Of a stretch of 15,962 nt of DNA, positions 1-6,518 are shown piece by piece. The stretch is taken from assembly GCA_946620335.1 (NCBI GenBank), contig CAMONF010000211.1:1-15962 (forward strand), read 5' to 3'. Each line of letters begins with the position of its first letter. The stretch's first letter is position 1. Both the position numbers and the translations under genes were made by a program. The stretch comes from an uncultured Clostridia bacterium (GTDB lineage: Bacteria; Bacillota; Clostridia; Lachnospirales; Lachnospiraceae). The notes under the pieces were generated by a model. The model searched no databases, was not told where the DNA came from, and was given only the letters and a program-made list of their open reading frames with translations.

Positions 1-566
1 CACCGGGTATAATTGTACTGGCCCGCCTGCGCCATGAGGAGGAGTTGTCCTGCCAGCTTTTTCCGGCGGATGTCCGCCGGGTAAGTTCCGACTTTGGCCC
101 GAATGGCCGTGAATTCTCCGAAGTTGTCAAAAAATACAGCTCCGTCCACCGCTTCAGCGAGAGAAGCTTCCGGGACCGTAAGCCAGCCGTCCGCATCAAG
201 CTCCCCATCGGGGCAACCCAGCCTGTCCATGAAGAAATCGGCCGTCCGGATGACGCCCTTCCGGGCGCCGCCCACCGGCTGCATGAGGGACCGCTTGGCG
301 CCTTTGAACTCCTTCGGCAGTTTGGCATAAGCCCGCTCCAGCAGAAAGGCCGTCCGCCGGTCCACCACGTCCTCCCCTGGGAGGAAGAGGCAGAAGCCCG
401 GCTCGAAGTCATGGTCCGTGGAGACGTCGTCGTCAAAGCCCAGGCACTCGGAGCCGCTGCCGCAGAGGCCGGCCGCCAGGAAAGGCAGGACCTCAGGGAA
501 TTGTTCCTCCAACATCGGGCGGCCAAAGGCCTCAAAATATTCTCTCGACAGCTCCAGTCCCTTCAT
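1..566 (-). CDS. DUF4037-domain protein, partial (C-terminus beyond the left edge)
   Basis: About 188 N-terminal residues are visible and the gene runs off the window at base 1. It starts MKGLELSREYFEAFGRPMLE and continues with a nucleotidyltransferase-like segment, GSGSE near residues 36-40 and DDDVSTDHDF near 45-54, followed by EPGFCLFL. This layout (LSREYFE, FGRPML, GxGSECxGFDD, DHDF) is the one I know from DUF4037 proteins of Firmicutes and Actinobacteria, which resemble the aminoglycoside/kanamycin nucleotidyltransferase fold; their function is unknown. The ATG overlaps the stop codon of the upstream nitroreductase gene as ATGA (563-566), so the two are probably translationally coupled in one transcript. 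The family call is from memory of the motif. No activity can be assigned. Confidence 0.75.
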   Translation of the reverse strand, partial: MKGLELSREYFEAFGRPMLEEQFPEVLPFLAAGLCGSGSECLGFDDDVSTDHDFEPGFCLFLPGEDVVDRRTAFLLERAYAKLPKEFKGAKRSLMQPVGGARKGVIRTADFFMDRLGCPDGELDADGWLTVPEASLAEAVDGAVFFDNFGEFTAIRAKVGTYPADIRRKKLAGQLLLMAQAGQYNYTR

Positions 567-1093
567 AGATAATTCACCAGCTTCTCCTCGTCGTAGGTGT
601 GGGGCTCCTTGCCGGCAGCCTTGTGTCCTACAGCGAGGGCGATCTCATACTGCCAGCCCGCCGGGAATCCGAAGCCCTTCTCGAAATAGTCGCGCCTCTC
701 CCCGCGGAAGGCGTCGTAAATGCAGCCGATGATGAGGCTGCCCAGTCCCAGGTCCTCAGCCGCCAGGGACATGTTCTCCACGGCGATGCCCGCGTCCAGG
801 CCGCCCCAGTGATTGCGGCTGTCCGCGCTCAGCATGATGACGACAGGTGCTTCATAATAAAAGTTGTGGGCCGGAGCTTCGATGCCGCGCAGGGCATTTT
901 TCTCATTCTCCAGCTCCGCCAGGATGGGATTGTCGCCCTTCACGACCGTAAAATGGACCTCCTGGCGATTGGCCGCCGTCGGGGCCTGAAGACCGGCGGT
1001 CACGATCTGTTTGATCTCAGCCTCCGTGAGGGGCTCACTGGTGTAGCTTCTTGTCGAGCTTCTCTTTGCGATGGCTTCCAGCGCTGTTCCCAT
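563..1093 (-). CDS. nitroreductase family protein (FMN, NAD(P)H-dependent)
   Basis: 176 residues, short compared with the 200-220 usual for nitroreductases but normal for the compact Clostridial type. Residues 11-17 read RSSTRSY, the arginine/serine FMN-phosphate site at the N-terminus, followed by the helix LTEAEIKQIVTAGLQAPTAANRQ; the second flavin site is around GLGSLIIGC (residues 106-114). The fold binds FMN and reduces nitro groups, quinones or related acceptors in the cytosol; the real substrate is unknown. An in-frame ATG 45 bases upstream exists, but AAGGAGG sits 8 bases before the ATG at 1093 and the RSSTR motif then falls at the usual distance, so I chose 1093. A TATAAT box lies about 57 bases upstream. 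The 3' end overlaps the DUF4037 gene by four bases. Confidence 0.92.
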   Translation of the reverse strand: MGTALEAIAKRSSTRSYTSEPLTEAEIKQIVTAGLQAPTAANRQEVHFTVVKGDNPILAELENEKNALRGIEAPAHNFYYEAPVVIMLSADSRNHWGGLDAGIAVENMSLAAEDLGLGSLIIGCIYDAFRGERRDYFEKGFGFPAGWQYEIALAVGHKAAGKEPHTYDEEKLVNYL

Positions 1094-1149
1094 GTTTTGT
1101 ATCCTCCTTAGATAAAGCTTTGTTCTGTCCGGCTTCAAAGTCTGGACCT

Positions 1150-1184
1150 ATTATACCCTATTTTTTCTCCTGTTGGAACAGGAG
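1150..1184 (-). promoter_or_regulatory. nitroreductase promoter with palindrome over the -35 position
   Basis: Read on the minus strand, TATAAT (1155-1150) is preceded at 17 bases by a weak -35 element, TTCCAA (1178-1173). That hexamer is the exact centre of a perfect 18-bp palindrome, CTCCTGTTCCAACAGGAG (1167-1184). The placement is typical of a repressor operator. There is no T-run after the palindrome in either direction, so a terminator is unlikely. Regulator identity is unknown. Confidence 0.55.
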
Positions 1185-1187
1185 CTT

Positions 1188-1272
1188 AGGAAAGTGGGAA
1201 TCAGGGACGGTTCCTTTTCCCAGTTTTCTTCGAAAACTGGGAAAAGGAACCGTCCCTGATTCCCACTTTCCT
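1188..1272. repeat. REP-like palindrome, copy 1 (41-bp arms)
   Basis: Near-perfect inverted repeat: arms 1188-1228 and 1232-1272, 3-base loop TTC. The core is GTGGGAATCAGGGACGG followed by TTCCTTTTCCC, and it occurs again near 14582 and, in part, at 14684 and 15283. It lies between the peptidase stop codon, with which it shares one base, and the nitroreductase promoter, so it may also act as a transcription terminator or mRNA end for the peptidase. Elements with this GGGACGG core are common dispersed repeats in Clostridia and are usually linked to RAYT/IS200-type (Y1) transposases. No such transposase gene is in this window. Confidence 0.9.
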
Positions 1273-2240
1273 CACCCCGTCAGTTCCGCAGCAGACACAA
1301 ACCCATACGCACTCTCCGCGCTCCACACGGCCCGCTTAATAGCTTCGCTCACCGCCTCCGCAGCCAGCTGCCCCACCAGATCCCGGTCAGCCTCCACCTC
1401 GCCCACCGAGAGGGCATAGATGCTGTCCCCGTCGGCCGAGGTGTGGACCGGCCGGATAGACCGGGCATACCCATCATGGGCCATCCCGGCGATCTTGCAC
1501 AAGGCCGTCTTGTCGAAGGCGGCGTTGGTCATGACCACGGCCAAGGTCGTATTCCCGACGAACTTGTTCTCCACCGCCTGGATAGATGCCTTCATGACCT
1601 CGGTCGTGCTCCTGAGTGCCTGCCTGTCCTCCGTCAGCAGGCCGGCGATCTGCTCCCCTGTCTGCCAGTCGAACACGTCACCCAGGGCATTCAGGGCTAC
1701 AACTGCCCCCACCTTGAGCGAGCCGATCTCCATGGCATAGCTGCCCATGCCGGTCTTCATGCAGGTCGCCATGCCTCCGATCTTGCCGACGGTGGCTCCG
1801 CAGCCGGCACCGAAATTCCCGTCGCGGTAGTTATTTTCCTCGAAAGCCAGCCGCGCGGCCTCGTAACCCATCTTCTCATCAGGCCTCACGAAGGGGTCGC
1901 CCACGGTGAGGTCGAAAAGGTCCGACTGCGCCACCAGCGGCACCTTGGTCACGCCCACGTCGAAGCCGTACCCCCGCTCCTCCAGATAGCGCATGACGCC
2001 GCCCGCCGTGCCGAGGCCGAAAGCGCTGCCGCCGGATAAGACCACCGCGTGGATGACCTGGGCGGCCATGAGGGGATTCAAAAGCTGGCTCTCCCGGGAG
2101 GCCGGACCGCCGCCGCGGACGTCGAGCCCGGCCCGCATGCCATTTTCACAAATGAAGACCGTGCACCCCGTCCCCGCTTCCGCATTCTCCGTCTGACCGA
2201 TCCGGACATGGCCGATTTCCTTGATTGAGATTTCCTTCAT
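1272..2240 (-). CDS. P1-family (DmpA-like, S58) N-terminal nucleophile aminopeptidase
   Basis: 322 residues, about the family length. Enzymes of this family cleave N-terminal amino acids, D-residues or beta-amino acids from short peptides and process themselves into two chains. Family landmarks visible: HVRIGQTENAEAGTGCTVF near residues 11-29, GGPASRE (44-50), LSGGSAFGLGTAGGV (69-82) and GNFGAGCGATVGK (141-153). The segment FVGNTTLAVVMTNA (227-240) fits the self-cleavage site, with Thr231 after Asn230 as the probable nucleophile; many characterised members use Ser there, so this residue choice is my inference. The frame is open for another 71 codons upstream, but AAGGAGG lies 5 bases before the ATG at 2240 and the upstream residues are not family-like. 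No signal peptide is seen, so the protein should be cytosolic. Confidence 0.93.
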   Translation of the reverse strand: MKEISIKEIGHVRIGQTENAEAGTGCTVFICENGMRAGLDVRGGGPASRESQLLNPLMAAQVIHAVVLSGGSAFGLGTAGGVMRYLEERGYGFDVGVTKVPLVAQSDLFDLTVGDPFVRPDEKMGYEAARLAFEENNYRDGNFGAGCGATVGKIGGMATCMKTGMGSYAMEIGSLKVGAVVALNALGDVFDWQTGEQIAGLLTEDRQALRSTTEVMKASIQAVENKFVGNTTLAVVMTNAAFDKTALCKIAGMAHDGYARSIRPVHTSADGDSIYALSVGEVEADRDLVGQLAAEAVSEAIKRAVWSAESAYGFVSAAELTG

Positions 2241-2431
2241 GACATCCTCCTTGTGCTGAGCCGTCCGATTTACCCTGGGAACCTTCCGGTCTGCTGCCAC
2301 TCTAAAGTACAGATTACGGGAAAACCGAGCCCGAAGCAGGTGCTTAAGCATTGAAAACCAGTTCCCGCTGACCCCCGGCTTACAGCATGCACTTAAAGCC
2401 GCGTTGACCGCAGGCGCACCCGATCCTGCGT

Positions 2432-2475
2432 AAAAACGGGCCGGCGGACTCAATATACCAATGTCCCGCCGGCCC
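2432..2475 (-). terminator. rho-independent terminator of the GH1 gene
   Basis: On the minus strand, 9 bases after the GH1 stop codon, GGGCCGGCGG pairs with CCGCCGGCCC (2475-2466 with 2447-2438). The stem extends by several pairs beyond a one-base bulge and is followed by GTTTTTACG. This ends the beta-glucosidase transcript before the peptidase gene. Confidence 0.8.
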
Positions 2476-2483
2476 TGCCTGTG

Positions 2484-3809
2484 TCAGATTCCGTTGTTGC
2501 GGATCACGTCCGCGTAGAAGTAAGCCGAATCCTTGAGGGTCCGCTCCTGGGTCCTGTAGTCCACATAAATGAGACCAAACCGCTTGTCGTACCCTTCCGC
2601 CCACTCAAAATTGTCCATGATGGACCAATAGGTGTAACCGACCATGGGCACGCCTTCCTCCGCAGCCCTCTGCAGGCCGGAGATATAGCCCTTCATGTAC
2701 TCGATGCGCTGCGGATCGTGGACCTTGCCGTCGCTCATGACGAAGTCCAGATTGGCCATGCCGTTCTCCGTGATGAGGAAGGGCAGGCCATAGCGGACAT
2801 AGAAGGTCTTGGCAGCCCAGTAGAGGGCGTCCGGCGTGATGGGCCAGCCCATGGCTGTCCTGGGCATGCCGGGATAGACGTCCGGGTTGGGGCCGGCGAA
2901 CTCCTCGTAGTTGCTGGACTGGTAGCTGTTGTAGCCGAAGAAATCCAGCTTCTGGTGGATCACCGCCAGTTCCTCATCCGTAATTCTGCCCTGCATGGGG
3001 GCCGGCAGTGTGCCGAGGATGGCCGGGTCAGCCCACCAGTTGATGTCGAAGAAAATTGGATTCTCCGGGAAAGTCCTGTCATAGGCAGCCTTTACGGCCT
3101 CCTCATCTGTCCCCTTGGGCTCGTAGAGGGCGCCGTTCAGCGCCATACCTACCTGAGCCGGAAGAATGGCCCTCTCCCGGATCAGCTGCACCGTCCGGCC
3201 GTGGGCCAGGAGCACATGCTTGGAGAGAAGGACCATGTCGTCAAGTCCCTCCTCCATGGAATTCGCCTTCAGTGTCTCGAAAGGAGCGTGGCCGCCGGTC
3301 ACATAGCCCAGACCGATGAAGCAGGCCGGCTCGTTGAAGGTCATCCAACGGGAGACCTGGCCGGAGAGGGCATCCACCACCACCTTGGCATAATTCAGGA
3401 ACCAGTCCACGATCTGGGGATTTCTCCAGCCGCCCTGCTCGTGGGCCCACATGGGAAGGTTCCAGTGGAAAAGGGTCACCATGGGCTCGATGCCGGCCGC
3501 CTTGAGCTCCGCGACCAACTTCCGGTAGAAATCAAGACCCTTCTCGTTGACCGTGTCGGGCCCGCTCATGACGCGGGGCCAGCTGATGGAGAAACGGTAG
3601 GCCTTGATGCCGATCTCCTTCATGAGGGCGATATCTTCTTTATAACGATGGTAATGGTCGCAGGCGACATTTCCGTTGTCGCCGTGGGCAACGTGGCCCT
3701 CGCTCAGAGCATCCCAGATGCCGGGGACCTTGCCGTCCTCGTCATAGGCGCCTTCCACCTGATAGGCAGCACTCGCTGCACCCCATAAGAAATCCTTGGA
3801 AAATGCCAT
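2484..3809 (-). CDS. GH1 family beta-glucosidase
   Basis: 441 residues, the normal size for a bacterial GH1 enzyme with one TIM barrel. The N-terminal signature FLWGAASAAYQVEGA is at residues 7-21. The acid/base glutamate is in TFNEP (Glu160) and the nucleophile in ITENG (Glu348). The C-terminal aglycone/glycone loop reads NFEWAEGYDKRFG (400-412); Glu402-Trp403 is the arrangement of enzymes acting on free glycosides, unlike the Ser/Lys/Tyr pattern of 6-phospho-beta-glycosidases. It should hydrolyse beta-linked oligosaccharides or aryl glycosides in the cytosol; no signal peptide is seen. GGAGG stands 8 bases before the ATG at 3809; an ATG 15 bases upstream overlaps that site and is disfavoured. 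It is followed by its own terminator, so it is probably monocistronic. Whether it serves the polyol operon further right is not shown. Confidence 0.96.
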   Translation of the reverse strand: MAFSKDFLWGAASAAYQVEGAYDEDGKVPGIWDALSEGHVAHGDNGNVACDHYHRYKEDIALMKEIGIKAYRFSISWPRVMSGPDTVNEKGLDFYRKLVAELKAAGIEPMVTLFHWNLPMWAHEQGGWRNPQIVDWFLNYAKVVVDALSGQVSRWMTFNEPACFIGLGYVTGGHAPFETLKANSMEEGLDDMVLLSKHVLLAHGRTVQLIRERAILPAQVGMALNGALYEPKGTDEEAVKAAYDRTFPENPIFFDINWWADPAILGTLPAPMQGRITDEELAVIHQKLDFFGYNSYQSSNYEEFAGPNPDVYPGMPRTAMGWPITPDALYWAAKTFYVRYGLPFLITENGMANLDFVMSDGKVHDPQRIEYMKGYISGLQRAAEEGVPMVGYTYWSIMDNFEWAEGYDKRFGLIYVDYRTQERTLKDSAYFYADVIRNNGI

Positions 3810-4003
3810 GATTGTGTCCTCCATTTCAGTTCAATGCTTCTGCAAACATTTTATCCCCGCGCCGCTGCAGGAAACGGTCGCGAGGTAAGGATCTGTATCA
3901 TATAAGTGTGTTTTGGGTTATTTCTTATGATAAGGCCGCGGCAAGACATCGGGCGGTTCTGCCGCCCCCTCAAGAAGGCAGGATCAGGAACACCCGCCGC
4001 ATC

Positions 4004-4038
4004 CGACATAAAAGGCTTCGCTGCCTTTACACTGTCCG
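4004..4038 (-). terminator. possible terminator after the NifX-FKBP fusion gene
   Basis: On the minus strand, six bases after the stop codon, AAAGGC-AGCGAA-GCCTTT forms a hairpin that can be extended by GACA/TGTC across an internal loop. The trailing T-run is only four bases, so termination may be weak. Confidence 0.4.
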
Positions 4039-4044
4039 ACTTTC

Positions 4045-4977
4045 TCAGTCCAGGACCTCCACCAGCTCGATTCGGAAGTTGAGCTCCTTGCCGGCCATCT
4101 CGTGGTTAGCGTCGAAGGTGATATTGCCGTTCTCAAGGGCTGTCACCCGGCAGGGAATCGGCTGGCCCATGGCGCCCTGGAGATAGACCTGCTGGCCTAC
4201 CGTAAGACCCTCAGCGCCGGGCAGGTCGCTGACCGGAACAGTGAGGATTGCGTCCGGATTGGACGGGCCGTAGGCTTCCTCGGGCATAAGATGAACGTCG
4301 ACGATCTGGCCGACCTCAAGATCGGCCACCGCGGCGTCAAAGCCCTTGATCATCATGCCGGCGCCGCAGACGAACTCCAGCGGCTCGCCCCTGTCGTAGG
4401 AGGAGTCGAACTGGCTGCCGTCGTTCAGCGTGCCCTTGTAGTGAACGCGGACGGTCTTGCCTGCATTTTTCCCATCGACGGTGAGGGCCTGTCTGTGACG
4501 GCCGCAGCAGTGATGGCCTTCGTCCTCGTCCTCGCCGTGGTGACCGCAGCACTCATGATCTTCACCGTCCTCATCGTGGTGGCCGCAGCACTCATGGTCT
4601 TCACCTTCTTCGCCGTGGTGACCGCAGTGATGGCCTTCGCCATGGTCGTGGTGGTCGCAGTTGGCGCCTTCAGAGTCCAGTTCTCCCCTCAGATAAGCCT
4701 CCACAGCCGCGTCGGCGTCGCCCTGGGCGCCGGAGCAGACCTCAAGGCCGGCTTCCATCAGATGGTTCATGGCTCCGCCGCCGATGCCGCCGCAAATGAC
4801 AACATCGACGCCCTTGCCGGCCAGCATGCCCGCCAGCGCGCCGCAGCCGGCGCCGTCTGACCCGATTACCTGGCTGGATACGACCTTGCCGTCCTCCACC
4901 TCATATATTTTGAAGCACTCGGTGTGGCCGAAGTGCTGGAAAATCTGTCCGTTTTCGTAAGTAACCGCTATTCTCAT
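4045..4977 (-). CDS. fusion: NifX/NifB-type metal-cluster domain + His/Cys-rich linker + SlyD-like FKBP prolyl isomerase
   Basis: 310 residues in one uninterrupted frame. Residues 1-100 are a dinitrogenase iron-molybdenum cofactor-binding (NifX/NifB C-terminal) domain: MRIAVTYENG, FQHFGHTECF, GAGCGALAGMLAGKGVDVVICGGIGGGA. Residues 107-161 are a linker with about 17 His and 9 Cys among Asp, Glu and Gly, in near-repeats such as GEDHECCGHH. Residues 168-310 are an FKBP domain: VRVHYKGTLNDGSQFDSS (177-194), an insert-in-flap region from about 235, and the SlyD hallmark NHEMAGKELNF (291-301). SlyD proteins are Ni-binding folding helpers with a metal-binding C-terminal tail; here the metal-binding stretch lies in front of the isomerase. 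A cytosolic metal-handling or metalloprotein-maturation role is inferred; no hydrogenase, urease or nif gene is nearby. AAAGGAG stands 5-6 bases before the ATG at 4977. Confidence 0.93.
   Translation of the reverse strand: MRIAVTYENGQIFQHFGHTECFKIYEVEDGKVVSSQVIGSDGAGCGALAGMLAGKGVDVVICGGIGGGAMNHLMEAGLEVCSGAQGDADAAVEAYLRGELDSEGANCDHHDHGEGHHCGHHGEEGEDHECCGHHDEDGEDHECCGHHGEDEDEGHHCCGRHRQALTVDGKNAGKTVRVHYKGTLNDGSQFDSSYDRGEPLEFVCGAGMMIKGFDAAVADLEVGQIVDVHLMPEEAYGPSNPDAILTVPVSDLPGAEGLTVGQQVYLQGAMGQPIPCRVTALENGNITFDANHEMAGKELNFRIELVEVLD
4497..4640 (-). repeat. 39-bp tandem repeat coding the His/Cys linker
   Basis: Units beginning CGTGGTG(A/G)CCGCAG recur at 4536, 4575 and 4614, a period of exactly 39 bases or 13 codons, with a degenerate copy on the 4497 side. 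Each unit encodes a version of CCGHH plus an acidic stretch. The in-frame period lets the metal-binding linker lengthen or shorten without breaking the FKBP frame. Confidence 0.85.
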
Positions 4978-5014
4978 GATTTCTCCTTTTCTATGCCAGT
5001 TGGACTGTCTGACC

Positions 5015-5042
5015 ATTATAACATAAAAGGGCCGTGACGCAA
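5015..5042 (-). promoter_or_regulatory. promoter of the NifX-FKBP fusion gene
   Basis: On the minus strand, TTGCGT (5042-5037), a 16-base spacer and TATAAT (5020-5015) with the extended -10 motif TGT directly in front. It lies about 38 bases before the start codon. It sits between the ROK terminator and the fusion gene, giving the latter its own transcript. Confidence 0.7.
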
Positions 5043-5065
5043 ACGCCGGCCTTCCATGTCTCTGC

Positions 5066-5093
5066 AAAAAAAGACGGCCCATGAAGGGCCGCC
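5066..5093 (-). terminator. rho-independent terminator of the ROK regulator gene
   Basis: On the minus strand, GGCGGCCC-TTCAT-GGGCCGTC (one G-U pair) is followed immediately by seven Ts. It lies 21 bases after the ROK stop codon and separates that gene from the fusion gene. It is the strongest classical terminator in the window. Confidence 0.9.
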
Positions 5094-5114
5094 CTTTTCG
5101 GCAGTAACCATATT

Positions 5115-6275
5115 TTACGATAATCTCGAAGGAGTATCCCTTGTCTCAATATCCGCCAGAAAAGCCTGAATGTAGGTGAGGGCCGCACCGACAGTGATAT
5201 TATGCCGGGGCATCCTGCTGAGGAGAATGAAATCCTCCTCTTCGTCAAATGGCGTGGCTTCTCTGATGACGCTGTACATGAACCTGACATCCTGTTCTGT
5301 CAGGAACTGGGCGAGATGCCCGCCAAGGATGACGTCCACATCCAGGACAAGATGCAGGTTGTTGACCATCCGGCTCAGAATCCCGAGATAATCATTCCAC
5401 TTCTCCACAGCCCCGGCTTCCCCGCTCCTGACAGCTTCAAAGAAATCCTCCGGCTGATCGTCTCCCAGAAGAGCGCTCATAGAACAGACCGTCTCCAGGC
5501 AGCCATACCTGCCGCAGTAACATTTTTTTGCCTCCGCCCCATAGCGCACCTGGATATGTTCAAACGTTGCGTTGTGTCCATGTTTGCCGCCCCGGATCAT
5601 GCCATCAGCGATCAAAGCACCGCCCAGATGCTGGCTCAAAGAGATATACAATGCATTTGTGATCCGCTGAGAATGCCAGATTTCCGTGAGCGCAGCCCCC
5701 TCCGGATCGTGAATGAAGGTACATGGATAAGGAAGATACCTGCCGAAGCACTCGACCTTGAACCCTGTATTGTTCAGAATCGCGCCATATACAATACTTG
5801 TGCCGTCCGTCGAGATCAGGGCCTGCATGGCAAAGCCTATGCCCAGCACCTGCTCATCGCGGAAGTCATGTCGGGAAATGAAATCCCGGATTTCTTCGCT
5901 GACGCGTCTGCAGTATTCATCCGACATCTCAAAAGGCAGACCCTTCTCCTCAAAATCGACCGGCTTCCCATACAGGTCCACCGCTATCATTTTGAGCTTC
6001 CTGGAACGCACCTCTACGCCGATGGCCACCCTGTAGTCGGCAACTATGGAGTATCCGACAGCTTTGCGTCCAATCAGCTCGGTATCCTGCATTCCGTTCT
6101 TGTAGATCAGCCCGTCAGCCTCCAGGGCCACCAGGTTGGAGGCTACAGTCGGTCTGCTGAGACGCAGTGCATAGGAGATATCCTGCTGAGATACCTTCCC
6201 GTTTTCATATATGTAGTCATATATCAGCTGCCGGTTGTTCGCCTTGATCTGTTTAGGCGTAATACTTTTTCCCAT
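5115..6275 (-). CDS. ROK-family transcriptional regulator (NagC/XylR/Mlc type)
   Basis: 386 residues. Residues 10-58 form a winged helix-turn-helix (NRQLIYDYIYENGKVSQQDI, then LRLSRPTVASNLVALEADGL). The rest is the ROK sugar-kinase-like domain: FIHDPEGAALTEIW with Asp190, LGGALIADGMIRGG (217-230), the ligand/zinc segment GHNATFEH (233-240) and CYCGRYGCLE (252-261), which supplies the three zinc cysteines. The N-terminal DxGxT phosphate loop of active kinases is absent, as is usual for ROK repressors. Such proteins bind a free or phosphorylated sugar and leave the operator. The gene is divergent from the polyol/ABC operon across 243 bases and is the obvious candidate regulator. The start is less certain: GGGAGG lies 13 bases before the ATG at 6275, and another in-frame ATG at 6305 would add ten residues. 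Confidence 0.93.
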   Translation of the reverse strand: MGKSITPKQIKANNRQLIYDYIYENGKVSQQDISYALRLSRPTVASNLVALEADGLIYKNGMQDTELIGRKAVGYSIVADYRVAIGVEVRSRKLKMIAVDLYGKPVDFEEKGLPFEMSDEYCRRVSEEIRDFISRHDFRDEQVLGIGFAMQALISTDGTSIVYGAILNNTGFKVECFGRYLPYPCTFIHDPEGAALTEIWHSQRITNALYISLSQHLGGALIADGMIRGGKHGHNATFEHIQVRYGAEAKKCYCGRYGCLETVCSMSALLGDDQPEDFFEAVRSGEAGAVEKWNDYLGILSRMVNNLHLVLDVDVILGGHLAQFLTEQDVRFMYSVIREATPFDEEEDFILLSRMPRHNITVGAALTYIQAFLADIETRDTPSRLS

Positions 6276-6381
6276 AATGATATTCCAGCCTCCCAATGCA
6301 AGCATGCCTGTGACAGTTTTTATTTCTTACTGAATACTCTACCAGATGTGAGATAGGCATGCCACATGCAGATTGCACAAT

Positions 6382-6406
6382 ATTTTGTATAATCATTTGA
6401 CAAAAT
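6382..6406. promoter_or_regulatory. candidate ROK operator (inverted repeat)
   Basis: ATTTTGT (6382-6388) and ACAAAAT (6400-6406) form an inverted repeat with an 11-base spacer. It lies just upstream of the operon promoter, in the region shared with the divergent regulator. XylR-type ROK repressors bind AT-rich inverted repeats containing TTTGT/ACAAA, which is the reason for the call. Binding by this regulator is inferred. Confidence 0.4.
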
Positions 6407-6413
6407 TTCCAAG

Positions 6414-6442
6414 TTGACTGGAGCGTTCTGCGATGGTATTAT
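6414..6442 (+). promoter_or_regulatory. promoter of the SDR-ABC-dehydrogenase operon
   Basis: TTGACT (6414-6419), a 17-base spacer and TATTAT (6437-6442) give a good sigma-A-type promoter. The start site would be near 6449, leaving about 70 bases of leader before the SDR start codon. Confidence 0.72.
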
Positions 6443-6454
6443 GTAACCACAATA

Positions 6455-6485
6455 TGATAATTCATTTTACAAATCTTATTTATCA
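6455..6485. promoter_or_regulatory. second inverted repeat downstream of the operon promoter
   Basis: TGATAA (6455-6460) and TTATCA (6480-6485), 19 bases apart, flank an AT-rich stretch in the SDR leader. It could be a second half-site pair for the ROK regulator acting as a roadblock, but the arms are short and AT-rich, so chance is a real alternative. Confidence 0.25.
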
Positions 6486-6518
6486 ATTAACTTACACAAG
6501 CAAGAAAGGAGTTCGAGT

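Noticed and set aside
45..572. Plus-strand frame at the left edge
   Set aside because: The minus strand encodes the DUF4037 motifs and has the ATGA overlap with the nitroreductase gene; the plus frame has neither motif nor ribosome binding site.
2241..2453. N-terminal extension of the peptidase (71 codons)
   Set aside because: The upstream residues are unlike the family, and AAGGAGG directly precedes the internal ATG at 2240.
2481..3788. Long open frame on the plus strand opposite the GH1 gene
   Set aside because: It has no family motif or ribosome binding site and mirrors the codon bias of the real GH1 gene, whose catalytic motifs are intact.
4102..4860. Valine/alanine-rich plus-strand frame that looks like a membrane protein
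   Set aside because: Its hydrophobic stretch is the antisense reading of the His/Cys/Asp repeats of the fusion gene; there is no ribosome binding site.
4045..4977. Part of a nitrogen-fixation cluster
   Set aside because: NifX-type domains occur in many non-diazotrophs and no other nif gene is visible.
6397..6402. TTGACA as the -35 box of the operon promoter
   Set aside because: No -10-like hexamer lies 16-18 bases downstream, whereas TTGACT at 6414 has TATTAT at exactly 17.
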